From: Microbacterium sp. 2FI
Lineage (GTDB): Bacteria > Actinomycetota > Actinomycetes > Actinomycetales > Microbacteriaceae
Assembly (NCBI RefSeq): GCF_005502885.1
Contig: NZ_SCMR01000002.1
Coordinates: 124,001 to 188,000, forward strand
DNA length: 64,000 nt
Reading direction: 5' to 3'
In this document: piece after piece, positions 26,278 through 34,249 of the stretch
Position numbering within the stretch: the stretch's first letter is position 1
How the letters are laid out: each line of letters begins with the position of its first letter
Notes under the pieces: generated by a model
What the model was told of the DNA's origin: nothing
The model's input: only the letters and a program-made list of their open reading frames with translations
Database searches by the model: none
Position numbers and translations under genes: made by a program

Positions 26278-27651
26278 TCAGAGCGCGTGGAGCGGCTTGC
26301 CAGCGAGAGCGAGGAAGGCTTCGCCCAGGGCCTCGCTCTGCGTCGGGTGTGCGTGGAGATAGGGCGCGATGTCCTCGGGATGTGCTTCCCAGCCGACCAC
26401 GAGCTGGCCCTCGGAGATGAGTTCCCCCACCCGGTCGCCGAGAAGGTGCACGCCGAGCACGGGGCCGTCCTTCGCCCGCACGACTTTGACGATTCCGGCG
26501 GTTCCCAGGATCTCGCTCTTGCCGTTGCCGGCGAGGTTGTACTCGTAGGCGACGACCGCGTCGGCGCCGTGCGCCGCCTGCGCCTGGACTTCGGTGAGCC
26601 CGACCGAGGCGACCTCGGGGCTGCAGTAGGTGACCTTCGGAATCTGCGCGTCGGGGATCACGACGGGATTGAGGCCCGCGATCTCCTCGGCCACGAAGAT
26701 GCCCTGTTGGAAGCCGCGATGCGCGAGCTGGAGCCCGGGGACGATGTCTCCGACGGCCCAGATGCCGGCGGCGTCGGTGCGGAGGCGCTCATCTGTGACG
26801 ACGAAGCCGCGATCCAGCGTGATCCCGGCCTCCTCGAAGCCCAGACCGGCCGTCAGAGGACCGCGGCCCACGGCGACGAGCAGGTAGTCCGCCTCGAACG
26901 TCTTGCCGTCCTCGAGCGTCACCGTGACGGCATCCGAGGTCTGGGAAGCGCTCTGGAAGCGGACACCGAGCGACGACGCGATGCCTCGCCGCCGGAACGC
27001 CCGCTCGAGCCCCTTCGACAGGGCGATGTCCTCGTTCGGGACGAGATGGTCCAGCGCCTCGACGATCGTGACGTCGACGCCGAACGATTTCCATACGCTC
27101 GCGAACTCGACGCCGATCACCCCACCGCCGAGGATGACGACGCGCGAGGGGATCTCGTCGAGCTCGAGCGCGTGCTCGCTGGTGAGGATGCGCCCTCCGA
27201 TGTCGAGACCGGGGAGCGACCGGCTGTACGAGCCGGTCGCGAGAACCACGTCCGTGCCGCGGTACAGGTCGTCGCCGACACGGACGGCGGGCCCGGCTTC
27301 GAGGCGACCCTCCCCGGCGACGACGGTGATTCCGCGCGCCCGGACGAGCCCTTCGAGACCTTTGAACTTCTTGGCCACGATGCCCTCGCGATACGCGCGG
27401 ACGCCCGCGGGATCGATCCCCTCGAAGGTCGCACGGATGCCGATGGCAGACGCATCCCGTGCGGTCTCGGCCACCTCGGCGGCATGCAACAGGGCCTTCG
27501 TCGGGATGCAGCCACGGTGGAGGCAGGTGCCGCCCACCTTGTCCTTCTCGACGAGTGCGACGGTCTTGCCGAGCTCGGCCGCTCGCAGCGCTGCGGCGTA
27601 GCCGCCGCTGCCGCCGCCGAGGACGACGAGGTCGAAGGTGTGCTCGGTCAT
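26278..27651 (-). CDS. lpdA: Dihydrolipoyl dehydrogenase (E3)
   Basis: A 457-residue FAD flavoprotein that reoxidises the lipoyl groups of E2 and reduces NAD+. The FAD-binding motif is VVLGGGSGGYAA (residues about 9-20). The redox-active disulfide is GGTCLHRGCIPTK with Cys43 and Cys48. The NAD-binding loop is VVILGGGVIGVEFAS, and the C-terminal catalytic pair is HAHPTQSE (His435, Glu440). The ATG at 27651 overlaps the pepA stop as ATGA, so translation is probably coupled, and GGGAGGAG precedes it. A longer in-frame extension to 27777 is rejected because homologues begin at this point. Confidence 0.95.
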   Translation of the reverse strand: MTEHTFDLVVLGGGSGGYAAALRAAELGKTVALVEKDKVGGTCLHRGCIPTKALLHAAEVAETARDASAIGIRATFEGIDPAGVRAYREGIVAKKFKGLEGLVRARGITVVAGEGRLEAGPAVRVGDDLYRGTDVVLATGSYSRSLPGLDIGGRILTSEHALELDEIPSRVVILGGGVIGVEFASVWKSFGVDVTIVEALDHLVPNEDIALSKGLERAFRRRGIASSLGVRFQSASQTSDAVTVTLEDGKTFEADYLLVAVGRGPLTAGLGFEEAGITLDRGFVVTDERLRTDAAGIWAVGDIVPGLQLAHRGFQQGIFVAEEIAGLNPVVIPDAQIPKVTYCSPEVASVGLTEVQAQAAHGADAVVAYEYNLAGNGKSEILGTAGIVKVVRAKDGPVLGVHLLGDRVGELISEGQLVVGWEAHPEDIAPYLHAHPTQSEALGEAFLALAGKPLHAL

Positions 27652-29126
27652 CGTACTGCTCCTCCCGTGACGAAGCCGATGAGGCTCCGCACCGTAGCGG
27701 CGGTCGGTCCCTTGTCTGTGAAGCCGTAGCCGCCGCTCTTGTTCATGCCGACGCCCGCGATGTCGAGATGGACCCACGGGATCCGCGCCGCATCGGGCTC
27801 GTCGCCGACGCGCCCGACGAAGTGTCGCAGGAAAAGGCCCGCGAACAGCGATCCACCCGCCGGATCGCCGATCTTGGCGTTCTGGAGGTCGGCGATGGGG
27901 GAGTCGAGCTCATCGATCATGTGCGCCGGCAGTGGCAGGCGCCACGCGAGCTCGCCGGCCGCCTCCGCGGCCGCGAGGTACTCCGCAACAGCCTCGTCGT
28001 CGCCCATGACGCCGGCGTGCCGGTTGCCGAGCGCGACGGTGATGGCGCCGGTGAGAGTCGCGACGTCGACGATCACGTCCGGGTGCTCCCGGCTGGCGGC
28101 GACGAGACCGTCCGCGAGCACGAGTCGACCCTCGGCGTCGGTGTTGAGCACCTCGACCGTCGTGCCGTCGAGCATCCGCAGCACATCGCCCGGACGAGTC
28201 GCGCGGCCCGACGGCATGTTGTCGGCGACGCACAGCCACGCCGTCACCTTCACGGGGGCGCCGATCGTGGCGACCGCCCGAAGCACGGCCAGGGCGGTCG
28301 CCGCGCCGCACATGTCGTACTTCATGCCGACCATCGAGGCCGCGGGCTTGAGCGACAGCCCGCCCGTGTCGAACGTGATGCCCTTGCCCACGAGGGCGAC
28401 ATGACGAGCGGCTCCCGACGGTGCGTACTCCAGTCGGATGAGGCGGGGAGGTCGGTCCGATCCCTGGCCGACGCCGAGGATGCCGCCATAGCCGCCGTCG
28501 CGCAGCGCGGTCTCGTCGAGCACCTCGACGGTCACGTCGAGACCGGCGACCGCCGCGACCGCGGCGTCGGCGAGATCCGCGGGGCCGAGCCATTCGGCGG
28601 GCGTCGAGACGAGGTCCTTCACAAGCGCGACAGCCGACGCGGAGGCGACGACGCCGGCGAGCGCAGCCTCGTCGGGCGCCGATGTCCCGTGCACCACGAC
28701 GCGCGCCGCGCGCGCCTTCGGCGCCTCCGTCTTGTACCCGTCGAAGCGGTATCCGCCGAGCCCTGCGCCCTCGGCGAGTACGCGCCAGCGCTCGGGGTCT
28801 GCCGTCGGCGCCGCGACGGCGATCGTCGGGAATCCCGTCAGGGTGCGAACGGCAGCTCCGACGGCGTCGCGCAGGGCTGCGGCATCCGCCCCCTTGCCCG
28901 TTCCCACGACGGCGAGCGGACGTGTGGTGCTCTCGGGCGCGTAGACCCGGGAGACGACGCCGTTCCCGCCCGTGAAGCCGATGGCCGAAAGCGCTTCGCG
29001 CAGGCCCGGCCACTCGGCAAGGTCAGCGGCGTCGGCGGCGTCCAGCGGCGGCAGCGCCAGCAGGATCAGGTCGGCTTCTGAATCTCGGATCGGGTCGGTG
29101 GTGTACGCGAGGTCGGGAAACGACAT
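27648..29126 (-). CDS. pepA: Leucyl aminopeptidase (M17 family)
   Basis: A 492-residue two-metal aminopeptidase that removes N-terminal residues from peptides. Metal-binding and catalytic elements visible are GKGITFDTGGLSLKP, the following MKYDMCGAA and the family signature NTDAEGRL at residues 328-335. The ATG at 29126 lies after GGATGGGGGTC; the ATG three codons upstream (29135) is an alternative. It is the first gene of the leftward run with lpd and sucB. An identical coupling is common in Microbacteriaceae and probably reflects shared transcription rather than shared pathway. Confidence 0.93.
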   Translation of the reverse strand: MSFPDLAYTTDPIRDSEADLILLALPPLDAADAADLAEWPGLREALSAIGFTGGNGVVSRVYAPESTTRPLAVVGTGKGADAAALRDAVGAAVRTLTGFPTIAVAAPTADPERWRVLAEGAGLGGYRFDGYKTEAPKARAARVVVHGTSAPDEAALAGVVASASAVALVKDLVSTPAEWLGPADLADAAVAAVAGLDVTVEVLDETALRDGGYGGILGVGQGSDRPPRLIRLEYAPSGAARHVALVGKGITFDTGGLSLKPAASMVGMKYDMCGAATALAVLRAVATIGAPVKVTAWLCVADNMPSGRATRPGDVLRMLDGTTVEVLNTDAEGRLVLADGLVAASREHPDVIVDVATLTGAITVALGNRHAGVMGDDEAVAEYLAAAEAAGELAWRLPLPAHMIDELDSPIADLQNAKIGDPAGGSLFAGLFLRHFVGRVGDEPDAARIPWVHLDIAGVGMNKSGGYGFTDKGPTAATVRSLIGFVTGGAVR

Positions 29127-29200
29127 GACCCCCATCCTAGGTTCGCGAGACTGTTCGCTCTGAGCGCGACGACGACGACCTGTGCCCGATCGGCGACTCG

Positions 29201-29206
29201 TAGCAT
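29201..29206 (+). promoter_or_regulatory. Putative -10 element (TAGCAT), leaderless type
   Basis: TAGCAT ends six bases before the ATG of the PAC2 gene, predicting a leaderless mRNA. Confidence 0.4.
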
Positions 29207-29212
29207 GGAGCC

Positions 29213-30136
29213 ATGCCCCTGTCCGGTCCGCTTTTCGAGCGCGCGGCGTCCGCGCCACCGGTTCCGCGCGGACTGCCGCTCGTCATCGCCCTCACCGGCT
29301 TCACCGACGCCGGCAGCGCCGTGAGCCGCTTGGTCGACTACGTCCGCGATGACCTCGACCCGACGCCCCTCGCGGTCTTCTCCAACGACGTGCTCCTGGA
29401 CTACCGCGCCCGCCGCCCGCTCGTCTCCTTCGAGCAGGATCACCTCACCGACTACCGACCGCCGCGGTTGGAGCTCTCGTTCGTCCACGATTCGCTCGGC
29501 CAGCCGTTCCTCGTCCTCACCGGCTACGAGCCGGACTTCGCGTGGGACGCCTTCGCAAGATCGGTCCTCGACCTCGCCGCTGCATACGGCGTCGCGACCG
29601 TCACGTGGGTGCACGCAATTCCGATGCCGGTCCCGCACACACGGCCCATCGGGACCACGGTGAGCGGCACCCGCTCCGAGCTGACCGAAGCACACTCCGT
29701 GTGGCAGCCCCACACCCAGGTCCCGTCGACGGCAGGGCATCTTCTCGAGTTCCGCTTCGCCGAGGCCGGCGCGCACGTGGCCGGGTTCGTGCTGCTCGTG
29801 CCCCACTACCTCGGCGACACCGAATACCCGGCGGCGGCGCTCGCGGCGCTGGACAGCCTGACGGTGGCCACCGGTCTCGTCTTCGCCGGTGACGAGCTCC
29901 GCGAGGAGAATCGCGAGTATCTCGCCAAGGTCGACGACCAGGTTGCAGGCAGCGATGAGCTCTCGCGCATGGTGCAGGGGCTCGAGGAGCGCTACGACGC
30001 GTACATGGCCGGTTCCACCCTCGCGACCCCGATGATCCACACGGGCGACCTGCCGAGCGCGGATGAACTGGCCGCCGAGCTCGAACGCTTCCTCGCCTCG
30101 AGGCCCACGGGCGACGAGGACAAGCGCGGCCTCTGA
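29213..30136 (+). CDS. PAC2-family protein
   Basis: A 307-residue protein of the PAC2 (proteasome assembly chaperone-like, also 'ATP-grasp superfamily protein') group common in Actinobacteria. The core begins LPLVIALTGFTDAGSAVSRL, as in other members, and continues with LVSFEQDHLTDYRPPRLEL, a conserved block. The C-terminal region is helical (LREENREYLAKVDDQVAGSDEL). Whether it acts with a proteasome is unknown, since most Microbacteriaceae are thought to vary in proteasome content. It is divergent from pepA. Confidence 0.85.
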   Translation: MPLSGPLFERAASAPPVPRGLPLVIALTGFTDAGSAVSRLVDYVRDDLDPTPLAVFSNDVLLDYRARRPLVSFEQDHLTDYRPPRLELSFVHDSLGQPFLVLTGYEPDFAWDAFARSVLDLAAAYGVATVTWVHAIPMPVPHTRPIGTTVSGTRSELTEAHSVWQPHTQVPSTAGHLLEFRFAEAGAHVAGFVLLVPHYLGDTEYPAAALAALDSLTVATGLVFAGDELREENREYLAKVDDQVAGSDELSRMVQGLEERYDAYMAGSTLATPMIHTGDLPSADELAAELERFLASRPTGDEDKRGL

Positions 30137-30227
30137 CGGAATTCCCACGCGACGCGGGGCGTTGTCGGAAGAGGCTGTGCGGATCGGCCGGCAGGGATGC
30201 TGGCGCCGCACGGCAAGTATGAGACAA

Positions 30228-30308
30228 TAGACACTCTGACCCGTTGTCACACTGCTCGGCTGGACTCCGTCCGGCTGAGCGGGGACTTGACAAGGGTCTT
30301 ACTAGTGT
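30228..30308 (+). promoter_or_regulatory. Candidate sigA promoter region
   Basis: Within the 223-base gap before sigA, TAGACA (30228-30233) and TAGTGT (30303-30308) fit the TANNNT -10 pattern, and an exact TTGACA sits at 30287-30292. However TTGACA and TAGTGT are only 10 bases apart, so they cannot form one standard promoter. GACAA and TTGTC (30223-30227 and 30244-30248) also form a loose inverted repeat. Which element is used cannot be told from sequence. Confidence 0.25.
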
Positions 30309-30359
30309 CCGAAATCGACCGGGGGCGTGCGATTCGCGTTTTCCGGTGAAAGGCGAACC

Positions 30360-31745
30360 GTGACCCCAGGCACGAACACCAAGGCCCGCTCCGGCGCGGC
30401 GAAGGACACCGAGGCAGAAGAGACGACCGCCACCGTCAAGGCTCCCCGCACGACGGCGGCGAAGACCACCGCAGCGAAGGCGAAGCCCGCCGCGAAGGCA
30501 CCGGCGAAGGCGAAGGCTGCACCCAAGACCGCGAAGAAGTCGGCATCCGACGCCTCCGACGATGTCGAGGAACTCGACGACGAGGTCGTGCTCGACGATG
30601 TCGAACTCGACGCCGACGACGCGGATGACGACGCTCCCGCACGTCCCGCCGCCCGCCGCGGCGCGAAGGCAGCGGTGGTCGAAGAGCCCGAGGCCGCTCC
30701 CGCCGATGACGAGGATGACGACGAGGAGAACACCAAGCCCGCGTTCAGCGAGCCGCTGCCGACTGGCGCGATCGTCATCTCGTCGAACGACGAGGATGAC
30801 ATCCCCGTCTACTCGACCCAGATCACCGGCGCCACCGCCGACCCGGTCAAGGACTACCTGAAGCAGATCGGCAAGGTTCCGCTGCTGAACGCGGCCGAAG
30901 AGGTCGAGCTCGCGATGCGTATCGAGGCGGGTCTGTTCGCCGAAGAGAAGCTGTCGCACATGTCGGCTGCCGAGAAGTCCTCCCAGCTGGGTCTGGACCT
31001 CCAGTGGGTCGCTCGAGACGGCCAGCGAGCCAAGAGCCACCTGCTCGGCGCGAACCTCCGTCTCGTGGTCTCGCTCGCCAAGCGCTACACCGGTCGCGGC
31101 ATGCAGTTCCTGGACCTCATCCAGGAGGGCAATCTCGGTCTCATCCGCGCGGTGGAGAAGTTCGATTACACCAAGGGCTTCAAGTTCTCGACCTACGCGA
31201 CGTGGTGGATCCGTCAGGCGATCACACGCGCCATGGCCGACCAGGCCCGCACCATCCGCATCCCCGTCCACATGGTCGAGGTCATCAACAAGCTCGCGCG
31301 CGTCCAGCGCCAGATGCTCCAGGATCTGGGACGCGAGCCCACGCCCGAAGAGCTCAGCCGCGAACTCGACATGACCCCCGAGAAGGTCATCGAGGTGCAG
31401 AAGTACGGCCGCGAGCCCATCTCGCTGCACACCCCGCTCGGCGAGGACGGCGACAGCGAGTTCGGCGACCTGATCGAAGACACTGAGGCGGTCGTCCCGG
31501 CCGACGCTGTGGGCTTCACCATGCTGCAGCGTCAGCTCGAGTCGCTCCTCGACTCGCTCTCCGAGCGTGAAGCAGGCGTCATCCGCATGCGCTTCGGCCT
31601 CGGCGACGGTCAGCCCAAGACGCTCGACCAGATCGGCGACACGTTCGGCGTCACGCGCGAGCGGATCCGCCAGATCGAGTCGAAGACGATGGCGAAGCTG
31701 CGGCATCCGTCCCGATCGCAGTCGCTGCGGGACTACCTCGAGTGA
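30360..31745 (+). CDS. sigA: Primary RNA polymerase sigma factor
   Basis: A 461-residue group 1 sigma-70 factor. A long low-complexity N-terminal region (Ala/Lys-rich, then Asp/Glu-rich, about residues 1-160) precedes region 1.2 ([20 protein letters not shown]). Region 2 includes [20 protein letters not shown] and the -10-binding [17 protein letters not shown]. Region 4 ends with the helix-turn-helix [21 protein letters not shown]. The GTG at 30360 follows GAAAGG; an upstream ATG at 30327 would add 11 atypical residues. Its TGA overlaps the GTG of the next gene, so the CofE-like gene is translationally coupled to it. Confidence 0.95.
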   Translation: MTPGTNTKARSGAAKDTEAEETTATVKAPRTTAAKTTAAKAKPAAKAPAKAKAAPKTAKKSASDASDDVEELDDEVVLDDVELDADDADDDAPARPAARRGAKAAVVEEPEAAPADDEDDDEENTKPAFSEPLPTGAIVISSNDEDDIPVYSTQITGATADPVKDYLKQIGKVPLLNAAEEVELAMRIEAGLFAEEKLSHMSAAEKSSQLGLDLQWVARDGQRAKSHLLGANLRLVVSLAKRYTGRGMQFLDLIQEGNLGLIRAVEKFDYTKGFKFSTYATWWIRQAITRAMADQARTIRIPVHMVEVINKLARVQRQMLQDLGREPTPEELSRELDMTPEKVIEVQKYGREPISLHTPLGEDGDSEFGDLIEDTEAVVPADAVGFTMLQRQLESLLDSLSEREAGVIRMRFGLGDGQPKTLDQIGDTFGVTRERIRQIESKTMAKLRHPSRSQSLRDYLE

Positions 31746-32437
31746 GCGAGGCGAACGCCGGCAAGGCGCTCACCGTCCAGATCGAAGGCTCGTCGTTCGC
31801 CCGCATCCCGATCCGCACGCGGGTCGTGATGCCGGGCGACGACCTCGACGCCTTCATCCGCGAAAACGCTGAGGCCGCGGTTCGGCCGGGTGACCTGCTG
31901 TTCGTGACCGAGAAGATCGTCGCGATCACGCAGGGCCGCTCGTATCTCGTCGAGGACATCACGCCGCGCCGACTCGCGCTGTTCCTGTCGAAGTACGTCA
32001 CGCGCACGCCGTACGGCATCGGCCTCGGCATGCCCGAGACGATGGAGATGGCGCTGAGGGAGTGCGGCACCCCGCGGATACTTCTCGCGGCGGCCGTCGC
32101 GGCGGTCACCAAGGCGTTCGGCCGCAAGGGCGATTTCTACCGGATCGCCGGCGACAAGGCGCGCGCGATCGACGGACCGACCAGCGGCACGATCCCGCCC
32201 TACAACAAGGCGGTCGTGCTCGGCCCCGAGCGTCCGCGCGAGGTGGCGCGCCACCTCAGGGAGCTGCTGGGCAGCGTCCCCGAGGTCGCGGTCGTCGACA
32301 TCAACGACCTCGGCGGCAACATCCTGGGGTCGACCCTCGACAAGGCCGCCGAGAAGCGGCTCGTCGCGATCCTGAAGGACAACCCGCTCGGCCAGGGGCA
32401 CGAATCGACGCCGCTCGGCATCGTCCGCGCCCTGTAG
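31742..32437 (+). CDS. CofE-like (F420_ligase family) protein
   Basis: A 231-residue protein resembling coenzyme F420-0:gamma-glutamyl ligase (CofE). Matching stretches are the early [32 protein letters not shown], the AEGR-like [11 protein letters not shown] and the late [11 protein letters not shown]. The usual CofE 'TDTxGRxxR' segment is changed to [11 protein letters not shown], so the substrate is probably not F420-0. No F420 biosynthesis genes are in the window. It starts with GTG overlapping the sigA stop (GTGA) and abuts the opposing ATP-grasp gene end to end. Together with that gene and the two racemase-like genes at 33506-35295 it may form an amide-ligase and racemase set. Family assignment is moderate; function is inferred. 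Confidence 0.75.
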   Translation: MSEANAGKALTVQIEGSSFARIPIRTRVVMPGDDLDAFIRENAEAAVRPGDLLFVTEKIVAITQGRSYLVEDITPRRLALFLSKYVTRTPYGIGLGMPETMEMALRECGTPRILLAAAVAAVTKAFGRKGDFYRIAGDKARAIDGPTSGTIPPYNKAVVLGPERPREVARHLRELLGSVPEVAVVDINDLGGNILGSTLDKAAEKRLVAILKDNPLGQGHESTPLGIVRAL

Positions 32438-33460
32438 TCAGAAGCCGATCGCGGCCCGGTAGCGCGGCTTGTGCCCCGTGCGGATGCCGGTGACGCTGGG
32501 CTTGTTCTCGTAGACCCCGGCCCCCCAGTTGCCCTCGACGAGCACCGGGCCGTCGGGAGTGACGACGATGTCCCACCCCACGTACTGCACCTGGGGCACG
32601 ACGCGCGCGACCTGGTCGACGAACGCCTTCACCTCGTCGATCATCGGCAGCTGGAAGTCGGCGATCACGAAGTCGCTGTCGGGGTGGCGCTCGTGGACGT
32701 GGGCGTGCGAGTCGTAGCCGGGCCCGACGGCGTGCCCGTCCTCGTCCAGCATCGTGTAGAAGCCGCCGAAGGTCATCTGGTCGCTCACAGCGCCCCGCCC
32801 GAACTTCTGGGCCATCGCGAGGATGTGGGTCTTCTCGCCGTCGAAGAACGCCGTCACGCGCGTCGTGTTCACCGTGCCGGGACACACCGCGGCGAGGTCG
32901 GCGTGCTGGCGGATGACCTCTTCGATCAGCAGCTCGCCGCGCGAGAGCAGGCCTGCATGGAACTCGGCCCAGTCGGCGACGTCGGCGGCGTGGTAGCGGT
33001 GGACGCCCGTGCCCGCCTGACCCACCGGCTCCTTCGTGACGATCGTGCCGTGCTTCTCGGCGAATGCGCGGACATCGTCGGCGTTGGTGTCATCGACCAC
33101 CATCCACTCGCGGCGCAGATGCTCGCTGAACACGCGGTCGAACGCGACTTTGTCCTGGAACAGATGCCGGAAGTCGGGGTGATCGTACTTCTGCGACAGC
33201 TGGTTCGAGACCGGATGCGTCATGTACGTCGCCCGCTCCGCCGTGGTGAGGATGGCGAAGTCGTAGTCGACGTAGTCCTGAAAACCCACCTGGCGGAATC
33301 CCGCCGACCACAGCATGTCGACCACGACCGCCGGCAGCCACTTGCCGTGCTGCGCAGACGTCTCCTTGGCGCGCTCGAGCACCGATCCGACATCGATGCG
33401 ACGGGCGCGTCCGGCGAGATAGCGAAGGCGCGGCGCGAGGCCGAGACCCTGAGTAGGCAT
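32438..33460 (-). CDS. ATP-grasp ligase-like protein (sugar-transfer-associated type)
   Basis: A 340-residue ATP-grasp protein. The N-terminal 100 residues are helical. The ATP-grasp core includes GTIVTKEPVGQAGTGVHRYH (lysine and glycine loop), ELLIEEVIRQHADLAAVCPG, TVNTTRVTAFFDGEKT, and the metal-binding end GWDIVVTPDGPVLVEGNWGAG. This matches the sugar-transfer-associated or alpha-L-glutamate ligase-like ATP-grasp group, which forms amide bonds through acyl phosphates. The substrate is unknown. CCGGAG lies seven bases before the ATG. Its 5' end is 45 bases from the divergent racemase-like gene, which suggests shared control. Confidence 0.8.
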   Translation of the reverse strand: MPTQGLGLAPRLRYLAGRARRIDVGSVLERAKETSAQHGKWLPAVVVDMLWSAGFRQVGFQDYVDYDFAILTTAERATYMTHPVSNQLSQKYDHPDFRHLFQDKVAFDRVFSEHLRREWMVVDDTNADDVRAFAEKHGTIVTKEPVGQAGTGVHRYHAADVADWAEFHAGLLSRGELLIEEVIRQHADLAAVCPGTVNTTRVTAFFDGEKTHILAMAQKFGRGAVSDQMTFGGFYTMLDEDGHAVGPGYDSHAHVHERHPDSDFVIADFQLPMIDEVKAFVDQVARVVPQVQYVGWDIVVTPDGPVLVEGNWGAGVYENKPSVTGIRTGHKPRYRAAIGF

Positions 33461-33493
33461 GCGTGCTCCGGGATCGGGAACGGGGGACCCGGA

Positions 33494-33499
33494 TAGTCT
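33494..33499 (+). promoter_or_regulatory. Putative -10 element (TAGTCT), leaderless type
   Basis: TAGTCT ends six bases before the GTG at 33506, so the racemase-like mRNA would begin at its start codon. No ribosome site precedes that GTG, in agreement. Confidence 0.4.
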
Positions 33500-33505
33500 A
33501 GAGCG

Positions 33506-34249
33506 GTGGATCCGGCGAACCCTGGGCGTGAGGCCTCCGTGCCGACCGCACAGCCGAACAGCGCGCCCGTTGCACGCGTGTCGGCATCGGCCCTCGAGCG
33601 CAACGCGCGGCTCGCCGCGAGCATTCTGCAGGCGGGAATCCCCGCGGTCGCAGACCTCCGTGCCGATGCGTGGGGCCATGGCGCGGATGCCGTGATCGCG
33701 GCCCTGACGGCCGCCGGCATCGATCGCTTCCGCGTCGACGAGGTGTTCGGCGCGGCAGCGCGCGCAGCCCTGCCCGGCGCGCGCCTCACCCACGACGAGC
33801 CGACGCTCGACCCCCTGACGGTGTTCGGGCTTCCCGGCGGAGCGCAGGACGCGGTACCGGTGATGCGGCTCTGCGGCACCGTGCTGAGCGTCAAGGCGCT
33901 GCGATCAGGGGAGGGGGTCTCGTACGGCTACGCGTATCGCGCCGCGTCAGACACACGCGTGGCCCTCGTGACGGGCGGCTATGCGCAGGGCATCGTCCGC
34001 GGGCTCGGCAACCGCGCCGAGGTCGGCATCCGCGGCATCCGGCACACGATCATCGGACGTGTCGCGATGGACGTGTGCGTCGTCGAGATCGCCGATGCCG
34101 ACGTCGCACGCGGCGACGAGGCCGTCTACTTCGGCGATCCCGCCCAGGGCGATCCGTCGCTGGCCGCCTGGACCGGCCCGACGAACATGACGGCTGCGGA
34201 ACTCGTCACGACTGTGGGCCTCCGCGCCACGCGGGAGCACGGCGGATGA
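33506..34249 (+). CDS. Alanine racemase-like protein A, shortened barrel, PLP lysine replaced
   Basis: A 247-residue relative of alanine racemase, which is normally about 370 residues. The N-terminus keeps only the first part of the TIM barrel: LRADAWGHGA (51-60) aligns with the PLP motif VKADAYGHG, but the Schiff-base Lys is Arg52 (codon CGT). Roughly 110-150 barrel residues are then missing. The C-terminal beta domain is nearly canonical: GEGVSYGYAYRA (136-146), GGYAQG with the catalytic Tyr159, and GRVAMD (184-189). It ends overlapping the next racemase-like gene as ATGA, so both are made in coupled amounts. Alone it should not bind PLP covalently. It probably pairs with the downstream protein. 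It could also be a decaying gene, but its full conservation of the Tyr domain argues against that. Confidence 0.85.
   Translation: MDPANPGREASVPTAQPNSAPVARVSASALERNARLAASILQAGIPAVADLRADAWGHGADAVIAALTAAGIDRFRVDEVFGAAARAALPGARLTHDEPTLDPLTVFGLPGGAQDAVPVMRLCGTVLSVKALRSGEGVSYGYAYRAASDTRVALVTGGYAQGIVRGLGNRAEVGIRGIRHTIIGRVAMDVCVVEIADADVARGDEAVYFGDPAQGDPSLAAWTGPTNMTAAELVTTVGLRATREHGG

Noticed and set aside
30287-30292. TTGACA as the -35 of a standard sigA promoter
   Set aside because: No TANNNT hexamer lies 16-19 bases downstream; the nearest is only 10 bases away.
33506-34249. A frameshifted single alanine racemase split into two genes by an error
   Set aside because: The two proteins are not consecutive parts of one racemase: each has its own N-terminal PLP-motif region and its own C-terminal domain, and the second begins a new barrel. 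A sequencing error would not produce Arg for Lys in one and His for Tyr in the other.
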